Assembly: GCA_973895155.1 (NCBI GenBank)
Contig: OZ316897.1
Location: forward strand, 7,564,001-7,628,000
Origin: Marsupella aquatica
Taxonomy: Eukaryota > Marchantiophyta
DNA: 64,000 bases
Direction: 5' to 3'
Shown here piece after piece: positions 34,741-48,159 of this stretch; the first letter of the stretch is position 1; the number at the start of each line of letters is the position of its first letter. The notes below the pieces were generated by a model, which saw nothing but the letters and a program-made list of their open reading frames with translations, had not been told where the DNA came from and did no database searches. Both the position numbers and the translations under genes were made by a program.

Positions 34741-35315
34741 TTAAGAAGAGAGGTACACTTCGCGAAAGAAATTGTTCTTCGTTTCTCCCCAAATATCTTT
34801 GAACTCAGATATAGGATGACTAATCCACTTTCTCCTTCCTGTCAAGTCAGAATCCCAATAAGCATCCTTGCAATCATCATCGTCTCTCCACACCTGTAGA
34901 CCCTGAATGATATCTGGATGTATTTCCAATGAGTAAACCCTAATGACCATTCGAAAGCCAATCGGACCAAAACTTCACATAGGTTCACCCGACCTAGGGT
35001 CAATTTTACTGGAATTGACTTCTCCTCGTTGAGCTCTACTGCTTCTTCGGTCAATACTCGCAATGCCTGTGTGTCTGAAGGCAGTACCTTCGGACGTCCA
35101 TCCTCAACATATTAGCAGGCTTTCCTGCTCGATGTACTCGCAGAATCTTTAATATGGCAATAATTCGCTATTCCGAGTCAACCCAATGCCGAACCACCGG
35201 TTGCATTATTTCACGAAAATCTTTTCCACGACTATCTCTGTTACAGACCTGGCCGCCGAGAAATCCCATTTGAGCTGCTGCTACTGTGTCGTCATTGAGG
35301 TCAAATTAATCTAAA
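34741..35315 (-). pseudogene. Degraded coding region, family not recognised
   Basis: On the minus strand, open stretches link up as FDLNDDTVAAAQMGFLGGQ, RDSRGKDFREIMQPVVRHW, then a TAG after DSE (Gln expected), RIIAILKILRVHRAGKPAN, and further down KLTLGRVNLCEVLVRLAFEW and RVYSLEIHPDIIQGLQVWRD. At least two frameshifts separate the pieces. Composition is protein-like, but I cannot name a family. It lies downstream of the DUF1764 gene in the same orientation. Confidence 0.3.
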
Positions 35316-35845
35316 TAATCTTGTTCTGTGCCATCGTGTGTGGCTTATAACTTAAACCCTGACGAGACAGGGGAACAAGTACATACTAGAATATTATCTA
35401 GCGTCAACTTCCTTCACGGTGATTCAATCGAGGTCCACAAAATTGCAGTAAACCCAATGCGTCAATGCCAAAGTATTAGACACTATATCCTACGTTAAGA
35501 CGAATCCTGAAGATGAACGCTCAATATGCTGAATTGCAGTAAATAATGTGCGCAACTCTCGCCATCGAGGACGCACTGCGCGACGTCCGAATGCCTCCGG
35601 GGTTTGAAAAAGGAGCTCAGTGATCCAGAATGCCCTAGCCGGGAACGCACGCAGTGTCTAGAACTAGTTCCCAAGGCCGCCCAAGGCAAGGTAAGGAAGA
35701 CGCTTCCTACGACCATCAACATACATTGGCTATATATACGGGAGCCTTTGTGGTGTGAATACAATTTGGTGTGGGCACAATTTTGTATCAGCTTTCCAAT
35801 AGATACGCAGTTGCGGGGTCTTACCAAATCGCAAAGCGCAAGCAC

Positions 35846-36298
35846 TCAAAAGCAACAATCGCAGTCGAAGGGGCAGAGTGGTGTGCCACCAGCTTCCTTC
35901 TTGTTCCATTTCAGTTCATCCTCCCCATAAACTGTCAATCCGTCCGCAGTCTTCTTCCGAGGTTTGCTCAAACCAGGCTCTGCTGCTGACGATGATTTCC
36001 GATCTTTACCGTCTCCCTTCGATTGCTTCCCAGCCTTCACCTTCCCACCTTCGTCGACAGTAGAAGATGTCGTTCTCTTCACCTTTTTCTTCTTTCGCGT
36101 AGAACTTCGAGACCCCATGCCGTCATCTTCAGCAAGTATCTCCTGATTTTCCGTCACAAGATTCCTCTTTTTCTTCCCAAAGATTGCGTCAATCTCGTTC
36201 TCCTTGGACGCCTTTTCTGAAGCATGTTGCGGCTTTACTTCTGCAGAATCAAGACCTTCATTCTTCTTCTCAGAGGGTACTTTCTTTGTCAGACCCAT
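35846..36298 (-). CDS. DUF1764-family protein, intact
   Basis: A 150-codon uninterrupted gene. The N-terminal two thirds are Lys/Glu-rich and include the family's EIDAIFGKKKR element (residues about 36-46) and a nuclear-type basic run (RKKKKVKR). The C-terminus has the conserved signature LTVYGEDELKWNKKEAGGTP followed by LCPFDCDCCF at the very end. The family is single-copy and widespread in eukaryotes. Its function is unknown, and a nuclear or nucleolar location is only suggested by composition. Length is usual for the family. The ATG lies at the end of a region with telo-box sequences, and no decay is visible, which sets it apart from every other ORF here. Confidence 0.92.
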   Translation of the reverse strand: MGLTKKVPSEKKNEGLDSAEVKPQHASEKASKENEIDAIFGKKKRNLVTENQEILAEDDGMGSRSSTRKKKKVKRTTSSTVDEGGKVKAGKQSKGDGKDRKSSSAAEPGLSKPRKKTADGLTVYGEDELKWNKKEAGGTPLCPFDCDCCF

Positions 36299-36500
36299 GC
36301 TTGGAGATGAGTCTCAACGCCGAAAACGAACCCGTAAATTGCAACAATCAACGACGGTTGATTTCGATTGCAGCACCTACGCATATGGGTCCATGCAGCC
36401 GCACGAAAGCCCACATAAGACTTTCCCGAGTACATTTGCCATGCGCACATTCACGCAATAAACCCTAAACCTCCACCTCTACCAAAATTACACAGGGGAG
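36299..36500 (-). promoter_or_regulatory. Promoter region of the DUF1764 gene
   Basis: On the minus strand, GGTTTAGGGTTT (complement of AAACCCTAAACC, at about 36,461) lies about 165 bp upstream of the ATG, a telo-box-like element typical of plant growth-related genes. No clear TATA box is seen. Confidence 0.45.
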
Positions 36501-39500
36501 GAAGAGCAGAGTAGACGGGGCCAAATGATTCCCTGTCATCGAGCACTGCCTCGCCTTAGCTTAGCTGGCCGTCTGCCCACATAGTACATCGACCGCTGGA
36601 TAAGTGCACCATATACAAGTGCAATAGCACGAGTAGAGTTTCTTCCCTAAAATTTCTTGTGGAAATTGCAACTTTATTGCACTTTTTTACAAATGAGTTT
36701 TAATTACATTGCCACTATAATGTTCTCATTTACAACAATTGCTTTTCGGTAATTCATTGTTTTTAGTGTATTTCAGGAATGTCATGCTTTATATATACAC
36801 TTACGACCACAATATTTAGCCAAGCAGCATGATCTGATCTGACCCGAGGTTGAACATTTTGGTCGGTTCTTCAAAATAATTTTTTCCTTTTTCAATTTTT
36901 CTAAATTGCTAGTAAATGGAATTTTCCCTCTATTTTCCACTCTTGAGACTATAGTAACACTAGTTCATGTGTGCAGAAATAGTGCAAAACCTAGTGAGAC
37001 TACTCACACTAATTATGGTGAACAGTGTAAGTGCTTTTGATACACCAAAATGTGACTTGTTTACACAAGAAGATAAAATATTTGTGATATACATTGAAAA
37101 ATGGTCCATGATCTAGTGGTTTAACTGAGTTGTTTGTCAAAATTATGGTCCATCCCACCTTGATTTCTTTTTTGTTTATCTATACTTGACTTTTGAAAGT
37201 CTATTTATGGACCCCCACTTCCAAAATCTCTAGCACCACGTTGAGCCACATCATTAGGTCCAGTCACAAACAGGACTAAACAGTTATAGTCAGTAACTAT
37301 AAAAAAAATCAAAAAACAGAAAAGTAGATTTTATAGCAACAAACAATTGGGTAAAACAAAGTTACCATTTTGATGTGTCGTCAGTGATATATCAGTGTTC
37401 TACATCAAGTTCTTGTATTTTGTAGTTCTTTGAAAGTTTTTGAAAAAACAAACTGATAGAAATACAAATAGTTAGAACCCCTTGGACAGTTTAAAACAAA
37501 ATAATCAATCTCTTGTGCTAAATACTTAGAAGCATTCTAGAAAATGGAACATTGAGAATGAGCCTAACATTCATTTCATTGGCAGATTTTGTCATTACTA
37601 ACAAGATCATGGGCCCTCAATCCATTTGGTTCCCATGAGTTTGAGAAATGGGTTCAGGGCCATTTGGACTCATACTTCCAAGTTATTCAGAGGACTAATA
37701 AAAAAAACTAGAGATGGCGCTCCCATATTGGAATCGGGATTGAAATGTTTGGGTTGGGTTCATAATTAGACAATGATATGGAGATGAGTAGGAGATATAT
37801 AATGAATTGCAACATGGAAAGAATCCAAGATTGAAGATGATCTAGGCCCTTAGCTTCACTGATCATGAAGGTACAAACAATTCAAAAGCAGGGCGAAGTG
37901 GCAAGATGAGCACTAGTATAGAGATCTGAATTCCTTCATTTTCCAAGTTGCTCCAAGACCCCACACACGTTGTTCACATAATCATAGGTGGTCATGTACT
38001 AGGACTCATACAACAAGACACATAACTTTGATATAACACTTGAAAATATTTCCAAGTACTTGTCTCTCATTGAATTTAAGAATTGTTATAGGGAGATGGG
38101 GTCCACGATCTAATTGGGATGGAAGTGTATATATAGGGCCCATGAAAGTAAGAGATCTTGTTTTGCAAAACATACAGGGAGGTGTCGATCTATTGTAGTG
38201 TAACTCTCATGAGTACTTGCTTGGGGGTTTTACTTCCAACAAATTGACACATCAGGTGCGACAAAGAATAAGGTTATTTTATTGGTTCTAGGAAAAGACT
38301 TCAGATTTTTTGTGGACAAATATTAGGGTTTTTCAAATCCAATTTCAAGTGTTGTAAGAACATTAGGGTCTTTTAAATCAATTTTTGACCTATTCTAAGA
38401 ACATTCCAACTTCAAAGGGGTAGAATTTAAAAATTCTTACATTGTAGGGGGTCCTCGGGGGTCTCACTATATGGGAACCTCCCCATCACCTGTGACATTT
38501 TTAGACCTCGAACCCCCTAAAATGTAAGAAAAAAATTATTTTAACCCTTATAAAGTTGGAATATTTTTGGAATATTCTAAAAATTAGATTAAAAAGACCC
38601 TAATGTTCTTATAAGTCTCAAAATTGAATTTAAAAGACCCTATTGTTCTTCTAGACAAAAATTCTTAAGTCTTCCCTTAGAACCAATAAAATGACCATAT
38701 CCTTCGTCGCACGTGATATGCCATTTTTGTGGAAGTGAAAGCCCCGAGAGGGGGTCTAAGTCTTAAACATATCACAAGTGATGGGGGGCTCTATATAGTG
38801 AGAACTTCGAGAGTGCTTGAAGTAATTCTATGTGTTAGATGCATATATCTTTAATGTCAATGTGATTGTATGTCTAATATTGATTAGGTGTCACAGAAAC
38901 TACATAGAACATATTTAGAACTTTGCACTAGAACTATATCAAGGCCCAAAATGATTGTTGTGATCTTGTGCACATGTACAAATCATAGTCTAAAATGGTA
39001 AAAGAAACTACTCGCATTTGCAAGACCAATGGACCTAGGCATGCTCAAATACTTTTAGCAGCAAGGCAATGCTTGGTCAATTTTAGTAATGGCCATGCTT
39101 TTTGGCTATAAAGCAATGGACTCATTCTTGACAACTGAGTTGACAACCCATACCCGACTCATTGTAGTAGTGGGCCATGCTCCGCTAAAATACTTCGAGG
39201 ACCCCTTGGTTATGTAAGCTTGTTTTATTGAACTATTTGGAGTCATGAAGAGTTGCACATTGGAATAGATAAATGAGAGGAAAAATGGAGGATTCTAAAT
39301 AAAGTGAATTTTAAAGGTATTTAGGATAATTTCATTTATTTATTTATTTTTAAGAGAATAGTTGTGAAACCCCACATAAAGGGAAGAGTCAGCCACAATA
39401 GTTGAACCTAAGACCTATCAGTCTCAACTCAAGTGATCTACCACAAAGTCATGCCTCTTAGGGCAGTTAGGACAATTTCATTGAAGACAAATAAGAGAAC

Positions 39501-41687
39501 GTTCCTAGTAATACAGAGAGCACTTCTCCTTGCCTTAGTACCTCTATGTCTATACAATACATGTAAAATTCCATATAGTTCATACAAAATTAATATTATT
39601 TTGTCCATAATAGTTGAAAGGTTTTAGAATCTCTTGGTATTCCTCTACCCATAGTAGTTATGGTGTTTCTTACCTTTGCTTGTTACTCCTCTATCCATAG
39701 TAGCCAAACGGTTTCTTAAACCCGGTTCTTAATTTACCTTGGTAAATGTTAGAGAAGTTCAAGCGTTTCTGGAGTTTCTTATGTTACCTTGGGAAATGTT
39801 AGGGTAGTTGAAAAGTTTCTTTCTACTTGTCATTATTTCAAAAATGTGTAAATTAAATAAAAAATTGAAACAGATCTATTACAAGAAAACACTGATATAT
39901 CAATCACAACTCATCCAAAGATTATTTTCTTTCACCCCTATTTTTACACTTTTCTTTGTTGACTTGAAATGTTACTTTTCAATTTTCATTGTCTTCACAA
40001 TTACAAGGTCTAACTATTTTTCTTTGTCTTGTTTCAAACACAAATAGTCAAATTTGGTTCTTCTTGCATAACTAACAGTTCTTGTTTGTGACAATTCATG
40101 CTGATATGGTTGCATGTGCATCCAGGATTTCTGGAAGTAACTTCCCATGGGGGTCCGTAATACTTTCTAGCAAGGGACACATGTAGGCTCAATGACCCAT
40201 CCCTTTGGCAACTAAGCAATGTCATTCTTGGCTACTTTTAGAAATGGACCAATGCTCGGCTTTCCTAGTAGTGGAGCCCAGCTTGTTGACCCTTTCTTGG
40301 CTAATTCAAGCAGGCCTGTGCTTGACTAATTTTTGTATTCAATGCAAGCTCAACTAACTTTAGTCTTGAAGCCATGTTTGGCTAATTTTAATAGTGGGTC
40401 CATGTTTGGTACATGTGACATCAAAAGTTCATTCCGGAGTTCATTGGAGGCGTTAATTACAATCACAAAAGTGGATTGTATATCCATTTGATATCCAAAT
40501 TGTTAGATATCAAACAAGCCCTATGCCCGTGCGTTGCACAACACAAAGAGGGCCAGTCCAGAGGGAGTTGGGTTGGGGCATTTATGGGGCAGTGGGAAAC
40601 ACATATGTGCTAGGGGTGCACATTCCTCCATCAGTGGTCAGGGAAAACAGTCAATTGAATCCAACGGAAATGGATCTTTCCCGCCCAGCCTGAGCTTTTT
40701 TGTATTGGGACGAAGGACAAAAAAATGTAGGATCCCTTACTATAGGTTGTAGATTGACAAACATTTTGGGTATAGATCAACATCGTTTTTGCATTACATG
40801 TATATACCATTAATGTCAATATAATTGTATGTCCAATAGTTACATTAACACTGTTGATGGGTGTTATAGAAAGACATCAAACAGATAAATAAATTTACAC
40901 TCATCTATTCGACATTTGATAAACATCAAAATGATCCAAAATGATGTGTGATGTAGTCTAATTAGACTCATCCCTTATTGTACATGTTAGAGATAACATT
41001 TGCCCACAGGCCTCTAGTCTCTATGGGCCCAAATTTTCTTTTGAACAACTTTTTCTGTGACTTCAATAATGTTACGTGGGTTGTTAAATGGGCCACCCAG
41101 GGTATGCATGTGGAAAATATGTTAGAGAGACCAAGTATGGGCATGGATGTATGTGTGTGCGCGCCATTAGCAATTCAGTCATTTGTGATGAGACCAAAAG
41201 TTCATCTTGGTCCTAGTGTTTTAGGAAAGTACTAGAACTAGAATTAACTAGGTTATAGGTGGGTCGCACATAATTGAACCAGAATGAACAAAACTACTGT
41301 ACTTCACTTCATTTGATTGGTTACATTGATACTTTGACAGTTGTGCTAGCCTCATCACCCATCATCAATCAATCAACTACTTGTAGTAAAGTATACTGCT
41401 AAAATCACTCCCATCATCTCTTTACAAACTCGATAAAAAGAGAACAAGACATTGCCCAAAACATTGTAGTGACATGGATTCCACCTTTTTGACACCTTTG
41501 GATTGCTGAAAGGGGATGCCCATTCAAGGGATATACTTGGTTCTACAATTTGTACAAGATACCATAATGCCATCAAGAATAGTGCACCTTCTTGAGCAAA
41601 TAATCAAACAAATTGTGATGACCTAAAGTGCATCGACAGGTTTTTTTATATTACGCTCATCATGAATTTCTTTTTGGGGGAACTCCT
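36500..41687. other. Gene-free AT-rich stretch
   Basis: No convincing ORF or RNA gene. It contains one foldback element (38,223-38,745) and loose 50-60 bp repeats at about 39,640-39,830 (CCATAGTAG...GTTTCTTA; TTACCTTGGTAAATGTTAG). Confidence 0.5.
38223..38745. repeat. Foldback / MITE-like element
   Basis: A 523-bp imperfect inverted repeat. The left arm (TTTTACTTCCAACAAATTGA...GGTGCGAC...TTTTATTGGTTCTA) is matched by the inverted right arm (TAGAACCAATAAAATGACC...GTCGCACGTGATATGCCA...TGGAAGTGAAAGCCCC). The arms extend inward through AGGGTCTTTTAAAT-like sequence to a centre near 38,490. No ORF. A second partial copy is at 42,595-43,072. Confidence 0.85.
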
Positions 41688-44290
41688 TTGCTCCCTAAGT
41701 TGGCAGATTCTCAGGCAGCATTTGGGATGAAATTCACCCTCACACATCTTATTTGGCTAGGACGCATGCCCCTGTCAAGGACCTTTGTCTATTGACACCT
41801 TTTTTTCACATTAATTATTTTATTTTTATTCAAAAATAAATTCATAACAAGAACAGAAAAAGCCCCAAGAAACCCCATGGCAAGGACCAGAGGGAGGCAA
41901 GGGGTGAAACCCAGCAGCAAAGCAAAAGGACACCAGCGAAGGCCGCAACAGCACCAGCGTCCAAGAAACAAAGCCCCTGGCCCCTAGGTCAAGATTTTAA
42001 GGCGAGAATGAATCCCTTCAACCATCTACTAATGGCCAAAAAATGAACCACCTACAATCCCACATCCAGTGCACAAAATGGCAGTCCCAATGGATGGGAC
42101 TCCAATGAGAGATAGCAAACTCCCTAGCTAGGTTCAGAATAATCTCACCTGGTATGCCAATTCCTAAAGGATAGAGACCTTCTCTTAGGTTGCTTACTAT
42201 TGTGATCAGAGCAGGAGGCACTGCCACTACAAGCTTGCCAACCTCCGCCTACCCAAGGGGAAGTGGGGAAACTCTTACAAATCCTACCAATAACCCAAAT
42301 CCTAATTTGTTCTAAGACTTACATGGTTGCTGGTTAACGTGTTGTTGTGCTGATCAATGGCTCTAGTGACCATGGTAACAAGTCCATCTAAAAGCCTTAG
42401 TGATAGCAGATTTCTAACGACACTTTTGTGCATTTGATGTCTCCATTTGTCTCCCTTTTATAACAAGGTACTTTTCTCTCATCTCCATGGCTTCATTGAC
42501 AGCTCAGACTTCCTATTTCTCTGGGTGTTTTTGGGCTTACTTCCATTGAGAGCCTAGCACCTTTGCTTTTTGGGGAGCATGGGCGACCGCCTTCTCACTT
42601 GGGGATCTCACTCAGTCTATGGAAGCCTCCCCCCATCACCTGCAACATTTTTAGGCCTCGGACCCATTTTATTTATTACAGTTTTTATATACATTGTCAA
42701 TGACAATGTTTGAATTTATGTCCAATACTGCCACATTGTTTTTTGTATTTACAAAATTGCTACGGTTTTTTCATATAGCTCCCCTTGATACCTTGGTGAA
42801 CTTGTCATCCATATACAAAATTGTGGCATTTTTATAAAGACAAAAAAAAATTGTGGCAGTATTGTGAATTAGAACATTTTTGGTGGCAAAGTACTTAAAA
42901 GCTATTATTTAACCCCTATAACATTGGAATATTCTTATAAATCTCAAAATTGGATTTATAAGACCCTAATATTCTTCCCATAAAACTTTAATTCTTCCTT
43001 TTCAAACAATAAAACGTTAAGTATCCTTTGTCACAAATGATGTGTCATTTTGTGGAAGTGAAACCCCGAGCCCTCTCATTGTTGGCAGATTGTTTCCTTA
43101 CTGATGATCAGCTTTTTTCCTTTTATCTCTCATAGAGGTTGAAGAGGGTTTTCTCCCATTTGAAGTTCATTTGCGCAAGGCATAGTCCTCATATCGGATC
43201 CCGTACAAGCTGTGTCACTTTCATTTCAGGAGTTTTTATCCTTGGACCTTGTCCATCTTCAAGCTGACCTTGCTAGGCGTATGCTTGGGCATATGCACAC
43301 TTTTACCCTCTCTAGCGTCCTTGTTGAGGCAATCTAGCCATTCCTCATCTACGGATGTCTTTAGAGGAGTTCTTGATAGCCATGCATCTTTGTGTGGGGT
43401 TGCTCCATCCACTTCTGACTTGTAGGTTTACCTACTTCTTGCACATGTGGGAAGCCTTGTGATGCCATAGGTGTCTATTTTCTTTGGTGCAGTTTGGGTT
43501 GTACATGACGGACGTTGCAAGGGATGCGACTTCTCAAGTTTTCTCTGGATCTGGTCCATGCGCGGCAGGAGGTGATGCTTGAGTTACCTAGTCCTCCGTC
43601 ACAATGAATATGGGTTGATCTTACCATGATCCGTGATGGTCAACATACTTTGGCAGATAGTGATGGCAAACCCTTTGTGCCAAGACATCATCAAGACAGT
43701 GCAACAACGGTAGGGCTCACGGCAAGGGCAGCGGCATCACGGGCGGCAGCAACAAAAGAGGCCAAATATATTGCACAAGCTTCATCTAATAGCTTCCTCC
43801 CCTAGCTTGCTCTTAAGATCTTTGGGCGTCTTCTTCAGTAGGCTTCTCATGATATTCAAGGCCGGATGGGTCCCATGGGAACTCTGCTATCTGTTTTGAC
43901 CATGCACTTTTGTCAACGCATTTTAATGACATTAGAGTGTGCTCAAGCTTGGGCCGTCTATCATCAATCTCTCATAGTGGGTGCCAATGTGCTTTCATAG
44001 AGGCTTGCCCCCTCTAGAGGACATTCCCATCCGACTTGACGATTTAGTTTTGACACTTGATATGGACCTGTATATGGACCATTAGCTTTTGCCACATTTG
44101 CTAGGTGTGATGCTGACCTTGGTTCATTGTGTTAGCTCGTGTGTTAGTTTAGTTTCATTTTGTTTCTTGGTTTTTAGGGGTTTCCCTTTGCTCTCTTTGT
44201 TTGAGTTTAGTTTTTTGTCCACTTTGGACCTCTTTTGTTTGTTCTTTTGTACTCTATTTGGCTCTTTCGATCTATAAAAAGTTTGTATTT
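41688..44290 (+). pseudogene. Decayed second copy of the RLE-type LINE, with insertions
   Basis: Matches the 4.6-8.3 kb LINE from about its position 6,650 (CTCCCTAAGTTGGCAGATTC) to its 3' end at 8,240 (TTTGGCTCTTTCGATCTATAA). An unrelated 640-bp block (about 41,790-42,425) and the foldback copy (42,595-43,072) interrupt it. Frameshifts and indels are many, so it is much older than the first copy. The Cys knuckle and endonuclease region can still be aligned at 43,430-43,680. Confidence 0.85.
42595..43072. repeat. Second copy of the foldback element, inside the LINE relic
   Basis: GGGGATCTCACTCAGTCTAT, CCCATCACCTGCAACATTTT, then after an unrelated block ACCCTAATATTCTTC, AACAATAAAACGTTAAG and TTTTGTGGAAGTGAAACCCC align with the centre and right arm of the element at 38.2-38.7 kb. 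LINE sequence resumes at once (CTCATTGTTGGCAGATTG). Confidence 0.75.
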
Positions 44291-47274
44291 GTTTTTTGTT
44301 TTGTTCTAATTTTGAGCAAAGCATCCAAATAACAGTTACTCCCACAGTTCTTGTAGACTGCCCTCAAGGCTTGTCTTAGGTGGCACAAAATATGACCAAG
44401 ATATGCCATGGAAAGTTGTGCTATCAATAACCTATTTGTATACCTGGGCTTGATTTGATGAGTCCTTTCAAGTGTGTTTTTTAATCAAATGATTTATTTA
44501 GGGTTAAGGAGGTTAGTTAGGTTTAATGCAAGAGACCGCTTTTTAGTCTTTCTAGATTGCTAGTTGTGTGTTGTCAATGTATGGGAGTTCGTTCCTTTCT
44601 CTTAAATTTGTCATTACGTACTTAAGGTTTCCACTCATTTTCTCTATGGTTTATTTCCTATTCACTTTTTAATGAAATCATGTAATCCTCCATTTCAGCT
44701 AAAACATAATATTTCTTTAGGCTTTCATTCCAAGCTGCCTAGTGATTTTGTTTGCTCTTTGGCTCGTGATCAAAATATTTAAAATGAGCTTAGTTAGTGT
44801 TTTTGCAATGTCAATAATTATGTAACCAAAACTACAACACTTCCACATCCACAACATGATTGCATGAATGACACTACCAAAATGACAACATTTTATTGTG
44901 TCATGTGCACTTTTGTGCCTTGCCTCAACATTTTTGTGCAATGCATGGACAATAACATTGTCACAATTAACAACAACCATGCAATGTTCACATGACGTTG
45001 GGCTATATATGACCCGTCCAAGGAACAAAAGTGCCACAACAAGGGATAGGATCTGTTGGTACTTTCTAGCACTGGTTAGGTTAACTAGGGCACAAACCAA
45101 CTATGGGTAAGGGGTGCTGGAGTTAGACATGGAGACGGGGTACAGCCTTGTGAGAGGACTTCATTGTGCTCATATTAGATATCAGTTTCAAAAGTAGAGA
45201 CCGAGGGAGAGAAGAAGATTGTCATAGAGCAGCTTGTGAGCTTGTCACGCTATGGCGGATGGACTAGTTCATGTATAGTGGCTGTGGGCGCAGCCCAGAC
45301 GGGGTGAGTCATGTATCTTTGTGTCGGTGTCTATTTCTTGTTTATGCTGGTTCTCAATGAAGTTGTGTTGTGCAATATTCCCCCAAGAATATCCTAGTCA
45401 TGGGGAAAAAATGGGGGAAAGACTTGTATTCGGGGTAAAATATGATGTACAGAGTAAAGGAAAGGTAAAACAAACTAGGAGTACAAGGCATACTATGTGT
45501 ATCCCTACTGGCACATCTAAAATTGATAGCTAGATACCTATTTAGAATAATATTCAGCAAATGATTTAAACAAAAATATTGAGTTTATTATGGTATGGAT
45601 TGATAGTACACCGTATACTCTCACATTTTGAAGGATAATTACGGGAAATTGCATACTTGTGGGATCAACTTCAGCTGTTTGTGACCAGAAGTTTTGGTCA
45701 TAGGCCTAGTATCATTGCGTCCATTTGTCACTGGCCTAGGTTTACCAGGTCCATGGCCAAAAAGGTTTTGGTCAGATGAGACTCAACAAACTGCCTCCCA
45801 TCCCTCCAACCTCCATCATTACCTCCTTGCCTACCCACACCATGGCTAGTTTGACTGGGTCCATTGTTCACAGCCCTCATTATACCAGGTCAATTGCCAA
45901 TAGGTTTTATACAGTCACGCAAGATTGAACAAACTATTTTCCATCTCGCTTGTACTTCTTCCATAATTTCTACCTAGCTTGTTGCCTACCCATCCTATGG
46001 CGAGTTAAACAACTACTCGATGTCATATTTCATTTCCTTTCCTTTTTTGCAATTGTCTTTCATGAAGTTGTACTCCAAGCTATTTTAATTGTCACCTTCA
46101 TCCCTTGTTAACTATAGTGTTGATTAAATTGTCTTTCATGAAGTTGTACTCCAAACTATTTTACTTGTCACCTTCATCCCTTGTTAACTAGAGTGTTGTT
46201 ATCAACCCAAGGTCTTTAGAGATTGGTCCAATGCAATGTGGCCAGGCCCCACTAGAGACCTCCATTATAGTATGTAATTACTGTCGGGAAAGAGGTTACT
46301 TTGGGGCAATAGATTATGGAAATAACAAGTACCCTCCAAAAATGGTTACACACTGACTCCTGCATTCCATTCAAAAATTACATGCTGTTGCACAAAGCCT
46401 GTGCTTGTCCTATCATTGGGTCTTGAAAGTAGCAACAATTGGTGGCTTTTTCCGACTAAAACCGAGAATGGAATGAACAGGCAGGGATGTAGTTGGGCTT
46501 GGACTAGATCTTGTTGCACGCCCTCTCCTTTGAACCGCTATAAGGCTGAACTAATGGACAGTGCTTTGCCATAAGAAGCTCTAAGAATCACTGGGACCTC
46601 ACGTCATATAGGACAGTGTAGTTACCCCATTATACAAAATGTGGTCAAGGTGGTAGTTAACATTAATGTAGATATAGAAAAATGATGCTCCCATTGACCA
46701 CAACATTGGATTTGAAAACCCCCATGGACCACATTTCCCAGTATTTGAGTTTGATTGTAATAATTTATGTTCATAAATTCAAATATTTTTTAGTTTTGAG
46801 GATTGCTAGAGGAGTAGGTAAGCTTATGTCACTTCCATCAAAGTGACAGTGAAGTTTTGGTCATTTTAGTTGAGTTATTCATCATGGAATGCGGAGGGGT
46901 AAATTCTCATTAATTTTCATTGTGTTAATATGAAATATTAGGGCTTGTGTTTTTATGTTTCCTCCTTCTCTAGTTGTCTTGCATGTGAAAATCCAATTAA
47001 ATGTTATTTTAAAAATCATTATCATCAAGTTATATGCCCAAAACTCACATATGGACAACAAAAATGTGGTCCACCGGAAGAGCTCAATCCAACATAGTGG
47101 TTCACTTTTGTGGAAATAAGTTACCAATTTGAATCAATTTGGGGGAAGTATGTGCTTGACGGACCCTGGAAAAATTTTCTTATATGATGGGCCCCTATGA
47201 AAGGTTTGTTACCTACTAGGACCCCTCTAATGAGTTGTACAAGAGGTTCCTACACAATTTTTGGCCTCAACTTA
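44291..47274. other. No gene recognised; minor repeats
   Basis: AT-rich sequence with a possible LTR remnant at 45,110-45,360 (its right part resembles a copia LTR end) and an old duplication at 45,700-46,010. No coding frame of note. Confidence 0.35.
46051..46201 (+). repeat. Tandem duplication, 76-bp unit, two copies
   Basis: AATTGTCTTTCATGAAGTTG starts both copies (46,051 and 46,127), which are nearly identical to GTTAACTA(T/G)AGTGTTG. Confidence 0.9.
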
Positions 47275-48137
47275 TGTTGAACTATGACGTCTTCCTTCAT
47301 GACGATACAATCATGACTCATACCATGCACACGTAGTCGACACAATCCATACGTGGTTCACCTCTTCCTCAAGTTGCTCCATTATAATGAGCAAGCACCA
47401 CGTACCAACAACTTACACTAGCCCTGGTATAATTATGCAAGGTCACACACGACTAACCTAACCTCAGCTAAGTCCATAATTGTGGTTAGCCTAATTGCCA
47501 TAACCTACGAGTCACAAGACGTAGAGATCTTCCTTAACAAACTCCCCCTTGACTCTAGTCTTGGGGACTGCAATTTCTGCTATCCATATGCGATACTCAG
47601 CGGGAAATTCTAAACAAAACCTTAAGACCATAGGTGTGCCCCTAGAAACCATTTGAGGTTAACTAAGGATTAACTAGAATTAAGCCGTAACCTTAATAGG
47701 ATTGAGTAACCCATATACAGAAATTACATATTATTAAGTTGCAAATGCAAAACTAGTGTTGCAAATGCAAAACTTGCAAAGTAGCACGGTGTCTTGAGTA
47801 ACTCTCCAAAGGAATCACTTTCGTAAAAGCATCAGCCGGGTTGAGCTTTCCATCCATCTTGACTAGCTCAAACATTTTCTTAGACACTGCAGGCCTAATA
47901 AAATGGTACCTGATGTCAATGTGTTTCACCCTACTATCCATAACCTGGTTAATAGCTAGGTGAAGCGCACTCTGGCTGTCACAATGAAGAGCCATTTTTC
48001 CATGCTCCAATCCCATCTCAATGACCAGCTTATCCAACCAAATTGCTTCCTTTGTTGCTTTTGTTGTTGTAACATATTTTGCTTCTGTAGTAGACTGAGA
48101 TACACACTTCTACAAGGTAGATCTCCAACTTATGCAT
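47275..48137 (-). mobile_element. 3' end of a second copia element (RNase H plus LTR)
   Basis: The minus strand encodes the copia RNase H end: EAIWLDKLVIEMGL, LHCDSQSALHL, KHIDIRYHFIR, DAFTKVIPLES. TAG at 48,110-48,112 replaces Gln in STLQKC. A purine tract (CAAGGGGGAG complement, 47,543-47,555) and a 265-bp LTR (TGTT...AACA, 47,275-47,539) follow. It stops abruptly at about 48,137, where a different sequence begins, so the element was cut off there. It is a different family from the 20.6 kb copia but close in RNase H. Confidence 0.85.
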
Positions 48138-48159
48138 CCTCCACTACAACACAATGACC

